From Engraulis encrasicolus (Eukaryota > Chordata > Actinopteri > Clupeiformes > Engraulidae): a stretch of 64,000 nucleotides of DNA. Under the pieces are notes generated by a model. It was not told the origin of the DNA, did no database searches, and was given only the letters and a program-made list of their open reading frames with translations. A program made the position numbers and the translations under genes. Below are positions 47,401 through 57,137 of the stretch, in pieces. The first letter of the stretch is position 1, and each line of letters begins with the position of its first letter. The DNA is taken from assembly GCF_034702125.1 (NCBI RefSeq), contig NC_085865.1, positions 42,161,628 to 42,225,627 of the forward strand. The letters run 5' to 3'.

Positions 47401-48102
47401 AGGAGAACAAGACAGTCTACCAGTGCCTAGCCTTCCTCTACGCCAACAACCCTGCTCTGGTACGCCAACATCTCTCTGTCCCCTCCCTCTAGACTCTCAG
47501 TCCTTCGACTTGATGAAAGTATGATTAATAAATATTGATTTGCCTGCCCTCTGTAGTGCTTACTGTGCTGTTGAGATGTCTAATGGAAAGACGATGTTCT
47601 CCTTTAATAGATTGTAGGCCAACTGAAGACCATCGTAGCTGCTTCCAACCATGTTTTGGGAACTAAGGACATAGATGAAGGTACATAAGCAACATTATAC
47701 CGTAATGGACGTACTGTATGATTTGAATGACTGATTTATTTCTCTTCACACAGTCATTTTGACTTTCTGTGACATGTCATGTAAAGTTTTAACAGTATGG
47801 AAAGAAGGGTCCTCAACTGAAGCTAAATGTACGCTTCTAAACCAGGGCCCAAATGATGATGATGATGATGATGATGATGACGACAATGGTGGTGATGAGG
47901 AGGAGGAGGATGATTATAGTGATAAATGGTACCATTTTAAAATGTGTTGTTTTTCTTTCCCTGTGTTATAGAGACCCAGAACACATTGCTCCTGCTGCTG
48001 AGAGACATTGCCCAGAGCCACGCCCAGGAGTTCCAGGGTGCAGTGATGTCATTGCCTGCGGACCAGCAGCCTAGGATGACTGCAGCTGTCACTCAGGCAT
48101 AG
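23376..48102 (+). CDS. ipo4: Importin-4 (complete, 30 exons)
   Basis: Importin-beta-family HEAT-repeat carrier; the human protein imports histones H3/H4 with ASF1, ribosomal proteins and other cargo (family knowledge). Coding exons: 23376-23441, 23750-23836, 23921-24000, 24104-24145, 24281-24410, 24673-24852, 25533-25598, 25694-25795, 27206-27289, 27397-27549, 27698-27751, 27868-27977, 29260-29368, 30192-30321, 30534-30647, 30765-30878, 31652-31775, 35171-35276, 36114-36247, 36383-36460, 36658-36715, 37158-37263, 41442-41635, 43576-43626, 44308-44433, 45574-45800, 46452-46584, 47355-47459, 47611-47680, 47972-48102. They sum to 3264 nt, 1087 aa; human is about 1081. The importin-beta N-terminal domain covers about residues 24-90. 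Acidic loops occur near 306-323, 630-645 and 817-823. Recognisable strings are YALENFVENL, LFALGQFSEHL, ENAYIDEKEDACDALGEI, ERQVVMGVLEALNSV and LPLKEDLEE. Exon 18 is placed at 35171 rather than 35177 because it restores the family's CT-aromatic-SL pattern. Confidence 0.96.
25909..27067. mobile_element. hAT-like element, 1159 bp, in ipo4 intron 8
   Basis: Begins CAGGGGTGGAACT, ends ATTTCCATCCCTG. Perfect flanking duplication GTAGCTAC (25901-25908, 27068-27075). The CACCAGTCACTGTGGCAGGTAG and ACCAGTCAC motif recurs near the left end; TGACTGGTGGGTTGAC is internal. No transposase frame. Confidence 0.92.
28025..28818. mobile_element. hAT-like element with a nested insertion, ipo4 intron 12
   Basis: Ends TAGGGATGCACCGATAC and CGATATCCCATCCCTA, flanked by perfect AAAATGGC duplications (28017-28024, 28819-28826). 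Subterminal TCCGATCCGATC/GATCAGATCCGATC motifs are present. A second element occupies 28114-28533. Confidence 0.92.
28114..28533. mobile_element. Element nested inside the 28025-28818 transposon
   Basis: Starts CAGGGTGGCCGC and ends GTAGACACCCTG, with TATAC on both sides. The interior repeats GGTCTTAAAAAGTCTTAAA near the left and AAAAGTCTTAAAATGTCTTA near the right. The five-base duplication is short, so the class is uncertain. Confidence 0.75.
29814..29904 (+). repeat. (CA)n microsatellite, about 45 units
   Basis: Pure CA run in ipo4 intron 13. Open frames across it are artefacts. Confidence 0.95.
31789..31945 (-). mobile_element. SINE fragment (minus) in ipo4 intron 17
   Basis: TTTTTATCCAAGGCGACGTA is the reverse of the common SINE tail. 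GGGATTGCAACCTGCAAC at the other end is the reverse of a degenerate B box. It abuts the TTAA-flanked element that follows. Confidence 0.6.
31950..34757. mobile_element. 2.8-kb TTAA-flanked element with long terminal inverted repeats
   Basis: Bounded by TTAA (31946-31949 and 34758-34761). About 200 bases at each end are inverted relatives: AGGGTAA... with GGTTAAA and ACTAAATCT near the tips, and GACGTAGATAGAGGGAGTC (about 32133) against GACTCCCTCTATCTACGTC (about 34574). A 26-base stretch around GCCAGGTCCAAATTACTAA occurs twice (about 32504 and 33537). No transposase frame was seen, so it looks non-autonomous. It fills ipo4 intron 17. Confidence 0.8.
34820..34895 (-). mobile_element. SINE tail fragment (minus)
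   Basis: TTACATTACATTTAGCAGAC followed by TCTTATCCAGGGAGACTTA matches the reverse of the common fish SINE tail. Confidence 0.5.
35070..35168 (+). repeat. (CT)n microsatellite before ipo4 exon 18
   Basis: About 49 CT units running straight into CTCCAG, the acceptor of exon 18. Confidence 0.92.
35500..35790 (+). mobile_element. SINE, near full-length, ipo4 intron 18
   Basis: Head GCGTGGTCAAATGGTTAGGG, degenerate B box CAAATTTGAATAATCCC, GAGCAAGGCAACAATCCCCC body, and tail AAGTCGCTTTGGTTATAAAG with CGTCTGCCAAATGCAATG. Confidence 0.8.
37826..38121 (+). repeat. (CA)n tract split by a MITE
   Basis: CA runs at 37826-37863 and 38039-38121 flank an inserted element (37866-38039) with ends CAGTGCTCTAAATTAAC and GTTAATTTAGAGCCC, the same family as 5598-5773. 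Most likely one CA tract was interrupted. Confidence 0.85.
38733..38818 (+). repeat. (CT)n microsatellite, ipo4 intron 22
   Basis: About 40 CT units. No exon follows directly. Confidence 0.9.
39684..39920. mobile_element. hAT-like MITE with perfect 8-bp duplication
   Basis: Starts CAGTGGTTCTGAACC, ends GTTGAGAAACATTA, flanked by GTCTACTT (39676-39683 and 39921-39928). Same family as 42107-42211; 63283-63360 is a partial relative. Confidence 0.92.
40630..41040 (+). repeat. 23-bp minisatellite (about 11 units) interrupted by a MITE
   Basis: Unit TCTCAGTAACCCTGCATCTG+ATG, with CTCTGTAACC variants. It resumes after the insertion at 40815-40952. Confidence 0.9.
40815..40952. mobile_element. 138-bp hAT-like MITE inside the minisatellite
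   Basis: Ends TAGAGGTGCACCGAAAAT and TTTCGGTGCACTTCTA. Flanked by ATCTGATG on both sides; removing the element plus one duplication restores an exact repeat unit. The interior repeats TTCGG/CCGAA. Confidence 0.92.
41683..41777 (+). repeat. (GT)n tract after ipo4 exon 23
   Basis: GTGTGC-type start grading into pure GT, beginning 47 bases after the donor at 41636. Confidence 0.9.
42107..42211. mobile_element. hAT-like MITE, 105 bp
   Basis: Starts CAGTGGTTCTCAACC, ends GGTTGAGAAACTCTA, flanked by GTCTACAC / GTCTACAT. Confidence 0.88.
43326..43575 (+). repeat. (CT)n plus polypyrimidine tract before ipo4 exon 24
   Basis: Pure (CT)n to about 43416, then C/T-rich to the ACCAG acceptor at 43571-43575. 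The exon after it is only 51 nt. Confidence 0.9.
44452..44488 (+). repeat. (CA)n microsatellite
   Basis: About 18 CA units starting 18 bases after the ipo4 exon 25 donor. Confidence 0.9.
44712..45373. mobile_element. Probable MITE in ipo4 intron 25
   Basis: The left TATAGTAAGGTCGCCAAATT and right-end reverse TATAGCCAAGTCGCCTAATT (then CTGCCC/CCGCCC) are inverted relatives. No clear duplication was found. Confidence 0.55.
46847..47016 (+). mobile_element. SINE (plus) in ipo4 intron 27
   Basis: B box GGGTTCGATTCTGG, then CCTCTCTCTCCCACTCATTT and tail AATAAAGGCATAAAAGCCCT. Same family as 6729-6906. Confidence 0.8.
47030..47205 (-). mobile_element. SINE (minus), head of an inverted SINE pair
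   Basis: Reverse strand reads GGGGGGCGCGCAGCACACTA, CCAGTTCGAGTCCGG and a CCTGTAATAATAAAAGACC tail. It is tail-to-tail with the preceding plus copy. Confidence 0.82.
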
Positions 48103-48661
48103 CTGCTCACCTTCAGACTTCCACTCTGGAGAACACTAGCCAAATTTGTTATAGAATTTTTTTAATATGCCACAGAAAAGGACAAAAAAAAAACTCAAAC
48201 AGGAAACATCCATCACAAGCCAAATACAGTCTATTTCAGCACTTCACCACAAAAATAGCCAAAATTGTATTACACCAGAAAATGTTAACCCAGTCATATG
48301 TTCAGTGTTACTATTTTTTTGTTTTTATTAATTTATATGCTTACATAACGGTTTTGAAGTGTATTGTTACTGCTATTAATATTTTTTTTCTATTATTGTT
48401 TTCATTAAGTAACTTTAATGTTTTCCATTGGTTTGCTTTCAGACCCTCTCAACAATTCCATGATATTCTGGCTTGGCTAGTTGATGTGAGATGCTATGAA
48501 TTTATCAAAAATTATAAATGAATTTCAGACATGCAGTTGGCCTCTCTTTGCTTTTTTTGTGAAAAAGGCTGTCATCTTTTATGAAGGATGATTTATGGAA
48601 GTGTTTCCCTCACCAGTCCAGTGGGCAGAACAACTCCAGGCTCAGAAACAGCTTCATCATT

Positions 48662-48667
48662 TTTATT
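48662..48667 (-). terminator. Polyadenylation signal of the minus-strand gene after ipo4
   Basis: AATAAA on the minus strand about 450 nt downstream of the TGA at 49119-49121. It leaves little space between this gene's 3' end and the ipo4 3' end, so the two are tightly convergent. Confidence 0.5.
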
Positions 48668-49118
48668 AGATGGAACACAATACAGTCCAGTACTCAGCTC
48701 CGAATACAGCACTGAAGAAGGCGGGGGGAGCCATGCATTTCTTCCCACTTTTCAGTCATTCCACTCTCACACAGTCTACGCTCTTATCAAAAAAATAGGC
48801 ATCACAGTAGCTGTTTAGTTCTTTAGCAGTGTGAATGATTATCTCTACGTACTATAAAACACCACTGATAGTCGTTCTTGGCATCCTTCACACAAGACAG
48901 ACAAGCATGCAGGACTAGCTTCTTCAATCTTGACAATATTGTCTACACTTGAGCTTTCCTTTGGTACATAAAGCAGCGGAGTATGACCATAGCACCATGT
49001 TTTAAAACCCTGATGTTAAAACAGATGACTGGTGTCACATTGGCATGCAAGGCCTGTCTGTTACAACAAGATTTCTCTAAGCAAAAGAAAAGAAAGTTGT
49101 GCTTGGCAGCTGAAGTGT

Positions 49119-52100
49119 TCACTCCTCCATAGCCTGGCTGTCGATGACCAACGGCAGCGTCATCTCCACTGGGGCATAGCTACTCTCCGACTGGGTCTCA
49201 GACTCTGAAACGAAATCAAACATTCAACAGCAATCAACCTCAGTAATATGACAGGAATTAAAATGGCAAGTTTTCACAAAACATCATACGGCTTCATTCA
49301 TAACATCGTTGTTTTGTTAAAGTTTTAATTTTGTCCCAATGCCACTCTTGTCATTTCTAAATTCAACATCAAAGGACCACAATGGAAATAAGCTTCCGAG
49401 CTATATTGTGTTATAATTACTTTTTTTCTTCTTTATTTAAAAATGTGGTGGGGGCCGGTGTATATGAAACTTAATAATGTATTTATTTTTTATATAAGAA
49501 CTGAGAATCACTGCGTTTACATGACGTTTTTAATTCCGAAATAGTTCAGTCGAGTTTACTTTGATCTTTCATTTAATTCCAAATTGTGAAGTGTTCACAT
49601 GATGTTTTCAAATGGGAATTAAGCTTAAAGTAACGTCCCTGTGCACAACCACTTGTCCAGGTGCTGGTGATGTGCAGTAAGAGTAATCCAAGTAAATGAA
49701 GGATGAATCACCGCACACTGGTATCTTTTGCTGGTAGTTTATTTGGTGAACAACGCGTTTCGCTATTGCTTCATCAGGTTCACTCTGGGAATTAAGCTTT
49801 ATTCAGAATTAAAGTGAGTTAATTCCAAATAAAATTTCTGATGGAAACATAGCAAATGTCAAGTCAAATCATTCATTCAGCATTCAGAGCAGAGAGACAC
49901 GCTTAGTAGCAGAGAGTAGTAGTAGTTGTTCTACATGATTGGAGTTTGTAATCAGGACTGCGTGAGCAGCAGGGTTCTGCATCCAGCCAAAGCCAAAGCT
50001 GCCTGCCTCTGCTGACTGGACAAATGCCTCACATCACATTCTGACTGACTCAGCCCTGCACAGCACGCTGCACCGTTCACGTTCAGCTTGCTGGACCTAC
50101 AGCAGTGGATCCCAAACTTTTTCTGCTGGGACCCCCTGTTGGATCTAATATTATTTTCCTGACCTACCCCCGTCACCCAATTCTGAAATGACAAAACATT
50201 TCTTGTTGTCCCTTAAAATTGCTACATCACAGGAAAAGAAAATACATGTAATCACAGTACAAGTGAAAACTGTTACGAACCCATTTTATGGAATGATTAT
50301 ATTATATGAAAACAAATAGGTGTATATTCAAGGTTTGTACAAATAGTCCCCTCTCTTTTGTGATTCCCTTACGAGTCCCAACCCCCAGTTTGGGAACCTC
50401 TAACCTATAGGCTGCATGCCGTCGTTCTGGTCTGACAGCCTATAAGTGAGGGGTGCTGAGATCATTCTTATCACCATCTTGACGTTGAGGAATGGAGTCT
50501 GGCGCACAGCAGAGTGAGAATATTCATCGGCATGCGAATTCATGACAGAGTTGAGCATTTGTCACATTAGGGAATGAGGGAGAGGTCAGATGTGATGTGA
50601 CGTGATGTGATTCTTTTTCCCTCTCTCGTGTGGCCGTGTGTCGACTATGGAATGTGGCAGAGGGCAGTTGAGCCTCACAAAAACCACAAGCAGAGCCAGT
50701 AGCAGCTTGGCAGGGGCCCAAGACAAGGTCATCTGAAAGGGCCTCCCACTAAATACATACAATATGACCCAATTTTGCACCCTACCTCCAGGGGCCTGGT
50801 ACAACTAACCCCTTTTTCCCCCCTTTCGGCTTCCCTGACCGCAAGTATGACTTCATTACACATCACAGTCTTACTAGTGACAAAATTATATCGGACAGTA
50901 TCTCATATATTTATATAAATTATTTTAGCCATCTCAATTACATCAAGGTTTATTTTAGCCATCTTGATTTAATCAAGGTCTTTCATAAAACATAACTTAC
51001 TGTTAAAGATCCCTGTGTTTTCTATTAGTGTTTTTGATTACTACTGTACATGTCCCATGCTTTGTGTAGAAATTCGACCCTCCTCATAACATGAGTATAT
51101 GTTACAGGTTTTTTTTTTTTTTAACCTCCCTTTCACCAGAAGCAAGGAGTAAGACACAGACCACAATTGACCGTACTGGCAGTATCCACCGCCATCAGGA
51201 GTGAGAGGAGATGAGAGCTGATGCTATCTGATCTTCTTAGGTGTGTTCAGGGGAGCTGACAGTGGAGGACAAGAGGGTCAGTTGTCCCGGGCCCAGGGAC
51301 AGAGAGGCCTCAGAATTGGATCCTCATTAAATTGTAGCCTATGTTTAGGGAGGGAGGGCCTTTTCAGATGACTTAAGCCCCGGGCCCTGCCAAAGTTGTC
51401 ACTGGCCCTGGGTGTGTTACACAGAGAGAAGGCAAGTCAGGCCAGCCTGTCACTGGAATACCTGACTCAGGAGAAAGCAGAGCAGTATATTCGGACTTTA
51501 TGGATTAGCTGATCAGCACTATGTCACAGGCCAGAGCGGATAAGCATTGATGCACAGTCAAGCCAGTTAGTCAGGCGTCAATTGGAGGCCCTTTGCCAAG
51601 GCTGACAAGAAAGATGGGACTAAGACCTTGTAAGATCCCAAAACGTAATAACTGCCCATAAGGTAATAATTTGGGCCCATTTAAAACGTAGTAAAGCCCA
51701 TAACGTAATAACTTGCCCATAACATAATAACACTTCCCTACCCATAACATAAAAACATTCTGCCCATGATGTAATAAGTTATTACTTTCTGCTAATAACA
51801 TAATAAGGAATTTGGCAGATCATTATGTTATTTGCCTTAAATAACTTTAAAAAAGCTTTCATAACTGTTTTACTTTTAAAGAAAAAAGACTAAATATTTC
51901 CTCTTTAAAATAGAGTTGAACAAAAATGATGTCTGCCTGCATTATTAGCCTACTACATTATTGGCAGGTTATTCAGAGGTATATGTAGCACAGATGACTT
52001 CAGTATTTGCAATGCACTTTACTGTTTTACTTTTCATATTTCGTCTCACCTCTATCCAGTATTGTCGCAGCACATAACAGTGACTGGATTTTAATCTGTT

Positions 52101-53675
52101 ATCCTCTGCATTTCCTACGTATGAAATCAAATTGTCTTACTATTTCGTTTTTAGTTATCATAATAATGACAAACATATACAGTATTCTCAATTTCATCAG
52201 TAAAATAGCCTTTTAGTGTAAAAATAAGTTAAACGTAACTTATTACATTATGGGCAGAATGTTATTACATTACAGGTAGAAGCGTTATTACGTTATGGGC
52301 AAGTTATTACGTTATGGGCTTTATTACATTTCAAATGGGCCCAAATTATTACATTATGGGTTGTTATTACGTTATGGGCAGTTATTACGTTTTGGGTTCT
52401 TACAGACCTTAAGTCACAATAGAGTGAAGAAGCGTCAGATTTGTTTTTAAACGTGTGTAAATCTGGATCTCAACACCCTTCCCCCCTCGTCGTCTGCAAT
52501 ATGCACAGATGAAAACGAATGAACGATGAGATGAATTAACTGAAGAGGCTGACTGAAGTGTTACCCTCTGGCTTCCCCCTGCTTTTGTCATGAAGGCAAT
52601 AAGCCGTCACTGTCTCAATGATTAACAGTGACAAGGCCACTTCTCTGGTCCAGGCAGGCAGAGGCGGTGCTAGAGTCTGTTAGGGCCCTGGGCAAAAAGA
52701 AACTCTATAATTTCCACTGTAAGATGTATTGCCACAACACAACTCCAGTTTGAGGTTTTGCTGCCCTCAGGGGCACTATAGTGGCCTGGGGGCCCCTAGC
52801 TGGTGTCTGACCGTCTGACTTTGAAGCCATATTTCTACAGGTAGGTAGTAGTGGATCAATTGGCTTCCAGAAGAACTATTCAATGTAATGACGGGGCCAT
52901 TGCTGCCTCTTCATCACTCACCGTGGTCCATATTATAATCTAATGTGGGGGTCAAAGGGGCCAGTTGTCCCGGGCCCAGGGAGAAGGAAGGGGCAGAAAT
53001 GGGCCCTCATTACATTGAATGTATTAAGTTGGGGGGCCTTTCAGATTATTGTCGGGTTTTTCTCCCTGTATTAAAAGATTCCTTCAAATTGCAGCCTGCC
53101 CCTATTTGCCCAATATTTCCAATATTGGTCCAGGATTTGTTTGTATTTTGTTATTGTTGACAGTAGCCCCAGCTTATTGCTTCGGGTAATACATTAACTC
53201 TGCTGGTTCCTTCACGTTGAGCTGGGTGTGCAATATTTCCAATACTGGTACAATATTTTTTTTCATATTTTTTGTTAATAGTAGTAGCCTCAGCTATTGC
53301 GTCAGGTAATGCGTTAGCTCACCTGGTTCCTCCACGTTGGGCTGGGTGTGCCGCCAGGGGTTGATGTCGACTCCGCTGCGCGTGAAGTGGCGGTCGGTGT
53401 GTGACTCGGTGGAGTAGAGCACCTCCTGGCTCTGCTTGTCTCCGGGGTGCTTGGCCTTCACACGCACCTCCAGCAGGGTCACCTCCTTCTCCTTCACCTT
53501 ACCGGCCTTGGTCCTCACCTGGGTACGCTTAGTGTCCACCCACACCACACGCTCCTTCACTGAAGACCTACGAGAGCGCAAACGCATGCACACATACACG
53601 CACACATACACGCATGCATACACACACACACGCACGCACACACATAGACACACACACACACACACACACATACAT

Positions 53676-53768
<93 letters not shown>

Positions 53769-54849
53769 GTGAGAGTGAGAAAGATCTGAGTGCTGAGGTC
53801 ATTTCTAATGCTTGTCATTATTGGCGGCATACTTCACAGTGCCACAGCACAGCATCAATCATCCTCTGGACATCTGCCAGGCGGCTCTCGCAGTACATCT
53901 ACACAACGCGTGATCTTGTCTCTCTCTCTCTCTCTCCAGATTCACACTCACGGAGTTAGCTGAATATTGTGGGTTTATTCCTAGAGATGATCCTTTCTTT
54001 TACAAACGCTTTTTTATATTAGCGGCACATCATTTATGTTCACATGTACCAGTACACATGTACAGCGGTTGGACATTATCCCCAAGATAGTAATGATAGA
54101 GGAACATTAGAAAAATGAATGTTCTATTTTAATCATATCTTTTTAATTATGATATCGGCGACTATGCTCTCCATATAATTTTGGAGAATTTTGCAAAGTC
54201 TTACAGACTTCTGGAACACATTGTTCTATAGAAGATTTAATCAAAACCTCCCCATCCCAAGAGCATAGTCTATGTGCAGATGACACCCCCCCCAGCAGAC
54301 CCACTCACTTTTTGCAGAAAAGCCTCAACTACATTATAGAAATATGGCTATGACATTACCAAGAGTCTTAAGTGACAAATTCAGACTTGGTCACTACCAT
54401 TTTGGTGACCGTAGGGTTATATAACAGAGGCAAAGGGAAAATGGCTTAAAGGAATAAGTTGCACCTACTTCTTTATACCCAGTGTATAGACTGAAACATT
54501 CAATCCAAAGTCTCCCCATCCCCCTACACCCCTATCACCAGATAGAAAACAACACTACCCCATCCCTACAGGGCACCTACTCGTCTATGCCAAGTCCGGC
54601 CAGGGTGCTGTTCAGGAAGGGGAAGGCCTGGTCTGGGCTGAGGACCTCGATGGGCAGCGAGACGGACAGGGGCACCTCCCACATGAGCTTGGAGAGCTGC
54701 GACACCCCTGAGTTGTCGATGGCGCCCCCCGTTCCCGTCCCCGATCCCGGGCCTGCCTCCCCGTTCACCTGGGGCTGCTGCTGCTGCTGCTGTCCATCCC
54801 CCTCCCCCTGGTCATGAAGTGGCCCTTCCTGGCCTGCCAGCTTGACCCG
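49119..54849 (-). CDS. Unrecognised protein, three coding exons, start uncertain
   Basis: I do not recognise this family. Minus-strand exons 54849(?)-54581, 53567-53323 and 49204-49119 (TGA) join in frame through GAG codons split at both junctions, giving at least 199 aa. Exon A encodes a Q-rich start (seven Q), then G/N/T-rich sequence and LMWEVPLSVSLPIEVLSPDQ with AFPFLNSTLAGLGID. Exon B is basic (KERVVWVDTKRTQ, KAGKVKEKEVTLLEVRVKAK, RSGVDINPWRHTQPN). Exon C is acidic (SESSYAPVEMTLPLVID, ending QAMEE). No signal peptide or membrane helix is evident, so a soluble intracellular protein is likely. The frame is closed by TAG just before 54849 and has no in-frame ATG before LMWEV. Either a further 5' exon exists, with the acceptor at 54850-54851, or the ATG at 54815 is the start and one base is missing in the G-runs. 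The gene is convergent with ipo4. Confidence 0.72.
50103..50402. mobile_element. hAT-like MITE, 300 bp
   Basis: Starts CAGTGGATCCCAAACTT, ends CAGTTTGGGAACCTCTA, flanked by ACCTACAG / ACCTATAG. Confidence 0.88.
51250..51415. repeat. Dispersed GGGCC-rich repeat copy
   Basis: Contains GTCAGTTGTCCCGGGCCCAGG, then CTCATTAAATTGTAG and GCCTTTTCAGATGACTT. Related stretches lie at 50700-50800, 52930-53060 and 55700-55840. Ends were not resolved. Confidence 0.6.
51629..52404. mobile_element. 776-bp foldback element with motif-built arms
   Basis: The left arm (51629-51800) and right arm (about 52228-52404) are inverted copies starting TGTAAGA(T/A)CCCAAAACGTAA. Each arm is a string of about seven units of the form ACGTAATAA-spacer-GCCCATA, with spacers of variable length that are themselves mirrored. 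Flanked by GACCT (51624-51628, 52405-52409). The centre is unrelated AT-rich sequence. It lies in the 4.1-kb intron of the unrecognised minus-strand gene. Confidence 0.9.
53580..53765 (+). repeat. Large (CA)n region
   Basis: CACACA with ACGC/ACAT interruptions, then pure CA. It starts 13 bases upstream of the acceptor-side edge of the minus-strand exon 53567-53323, so on the gene's strand it is a (TG)n just before the acceptor. Confidence 0.9.
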
Positions 54850-55192
54850 CTACTCAGACGACCACACGAAACGAAAAACGGGAAAAAGGGACGAGGTGTC
54901 CACACCACGGAGTCAGGTCAGGTCCACAGCCTGCTCAACGTTGCCTGCTTCCGCTGTCTGTAGGGCTTCCTTGAAGACTCTCTGTCCCTCCTCAGGTGAA
55001 GGTGGGTTTTGTGTCTTGTCACAGCCTCTTCAGCCTCTGTGCTTAGTTCCTTTGGGGTTCAGTGTGTCTTCAGGTCTTCTGTATGTCTTCAGGAATCTCC
55101 TCTCGTGCTGGAATCACCCTGCTGCTCTGAGGAAGATGTCAGCGTGGTCTAAGCCTTGTCAGGGAGTCTCCGTGTTGTGGTCGTGATTTTGA

Positions 55193-55230
<38 letters not shown>

Positions 55231-55321
55231 TCTCTCTGTGTCACTGTGTGTCTCTGTCCGTCACTGTCTGTCTCTCGCTCTACTATGATGAGCTCATGGG
55301 TTGCTCGCCCCCTCCTGAGGC

Positions 55322-55329
55322 CTTAAATA
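55322..55329 (-). promoter_or_regulatory. TATA-like box upstream of the unrecognised minus-strand gene
   Basis: TATTTAAG on the minus strand, with a GC-rich flank upstream. Transcription would start near 55300 and read about 450 bases of leader before the first Q-rich codons. The leader has one ATG (55297-55295) that opens a four-codon uORF ending in TAG, and a GA-rich tract (55197-55227). Inferred from sequence only. Confidence 0.4.
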
Positions 55330-55330
55330 C

Positions 55331-56853
55331 TCTGAGCGGCGGTGTGCTATGTGGCGGCGAGACGTGAAGTTTATTAGGCTGTCATGGTGCTGACAAACAG
55401 CCTTGTTGTGCCTTTTATTTATTTATTTTCCTTCCTCATTTTTCTGTAATGATGAGGGAATCCTCCATGACCAATGGCCTCTGTCCGTCTTGACCTCTCC
55501 CATCTCTCTCTCTCTCTCCATCCCGTCCTCCCTCTCTCTCTCTCAGAATATACATTGAGTGTCTGAGTTCTGAGAGTGTGTTCACACAAGAGGTCAACCA
55601 TAATGTTCTCTGCATACATCAAGAAGACATCATTCACCTCCATGAGAGAATCTGGACAGGGCCAGTGGTGGGACATGTCTGGGCGAGTGTTGGCAGGGAA
55701 ACAGACAGGCCGGGGCCAAAGGGGTCAGTTGTCCCGAACCCAGGGAGAGGGGGTGCCACAGAATTGGGTACCCAATTACATTGTATGTAGTGAATGCGGG
55801 GGGGGGGGTTCAGACGACTTGGACTTTATCAGCAGCCCAGAGTGGTTGGGTACAGTATGTCTGTAAATGAAGAGGGGCTGGGGTGCATAAGAATTCTTCA
55901 CAGAAATTCCAATCAGCATTCATTTAATTTGCCTGCATTTATTAAGTCATTTTACCATACAAACCACCAACTGAACCATACAATTAACCACTTGCTGAAA
56001 CAGTTTACTTTGTGTGTATACAGAAACAGTGTACGAGGGTATCATATACTTTATGATGTGTATTGGTCCTTTTCATTACGTTATTGTTCCCCAATCTCTT
56101 GCAAATGCAGGCTAATGTGATGTAATGTAATTGGCAATTTGGGAATTTACATATTTTTCAAAGCTGTAACAATTCATCTCAATGAAAAGTCATCAAAATC
56201 AAAAATGCAAAGTGGGCGTTACAAACACAGTACAAAGACAAACAGCTAATTGTTTATTCATGTGAGTGATTTATGAGAGATGATAATTAAAAACATCTCA
56301 TTCATCATAAGCACTGCAAACTGCTTTGGTATGGCATAAATATTTAGACCCTGACTGCTGATCTTACGTCCATTCCCCTATCTACTTCAAACCCCAACCT
56401 CAACGCCACTCGAAACACACACACACACACACACACACACGCACTCACACACACGCGCACACACACACACACACCACTCCCTCCATCTCCCTCGCTTTGC
56501 TCCGTGCCTATCTGACAGCCACGTACGGGTCATGATGGATGTCCGGGTCGCTCACAGCAAGGCGTCACATATTCAAAAGCAGCAAAAACACAACTCTGCA
56601 TCATAACTCTTTACGGCCTTAGCATGTCCCGTGGCCCCCCTCCGTGTCAGGGCCCCGTGTAATGTCCCCGTCTGGTGCCACTGCTCTGTCAACCAATAGT
56701 GTGTTAACGTAGCCCAAGCCCTCGGAGGGTGCCTTATAGTGTTTGGAAGCTGGACAGATAGCTCATATTAACATGACACCACATGTAGACTCCAAGCGTA
56801 AGTAAAACCCCCCCCACCTCGCCGATGTGCACTGTGGATGTGCTAACCGTACC
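55331..56853. other. Intergenic, no gene seen
   Basis: Contains CT-rich patches, a GGGCC-rich repeat copy (about 55700-55840) and (CA)n with CGCA interruptions at 56417-56475. No coding exon recognised. Confidence 0.5.
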
Positions 56854-57137
56854 CAGGGCCGGATTAACGCACAGGCTAGATATGGCTGCAGCCTAGGGGT
56901 CTCCACCTGCCAGGGGCTCCCCTGATTGGCCAAAAGTGAAAAATTACAAAATTGTGAAAAGATGCAATATCGAAATATTCATCTGTGGTGTTGAGTACAG
57001 TCGGTAGACATGTTATCCCTAATTCCTAGCTCGTAATTATGGCACTGTGTATGTACATTTGTCATGAAATTTGGCCTCCAGGGGGCCCCACAGCAACCTG
57101 TACCCTAGGGGCCCCAGTCCACCTCAATCCGGCCCTG
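56854..57137. mobile_element. hAT-like MITE, 284 bp
   Basis: Starts CAGGGCCGGATTAACG, ends CTCAATCCGGCCCTG, flanked by ACCGTACC / ACCATACC. Confidence 0.9.

Noticed and set aside
47759..47971. Aspartate-rich frame at a GAT repeat before the last ipo4 exon
   Set aside because: It is a (GAT)n repeat inside intron 29; joining exon 29 directly to 47972 keeps the frame and matches the family's C-terminal region.
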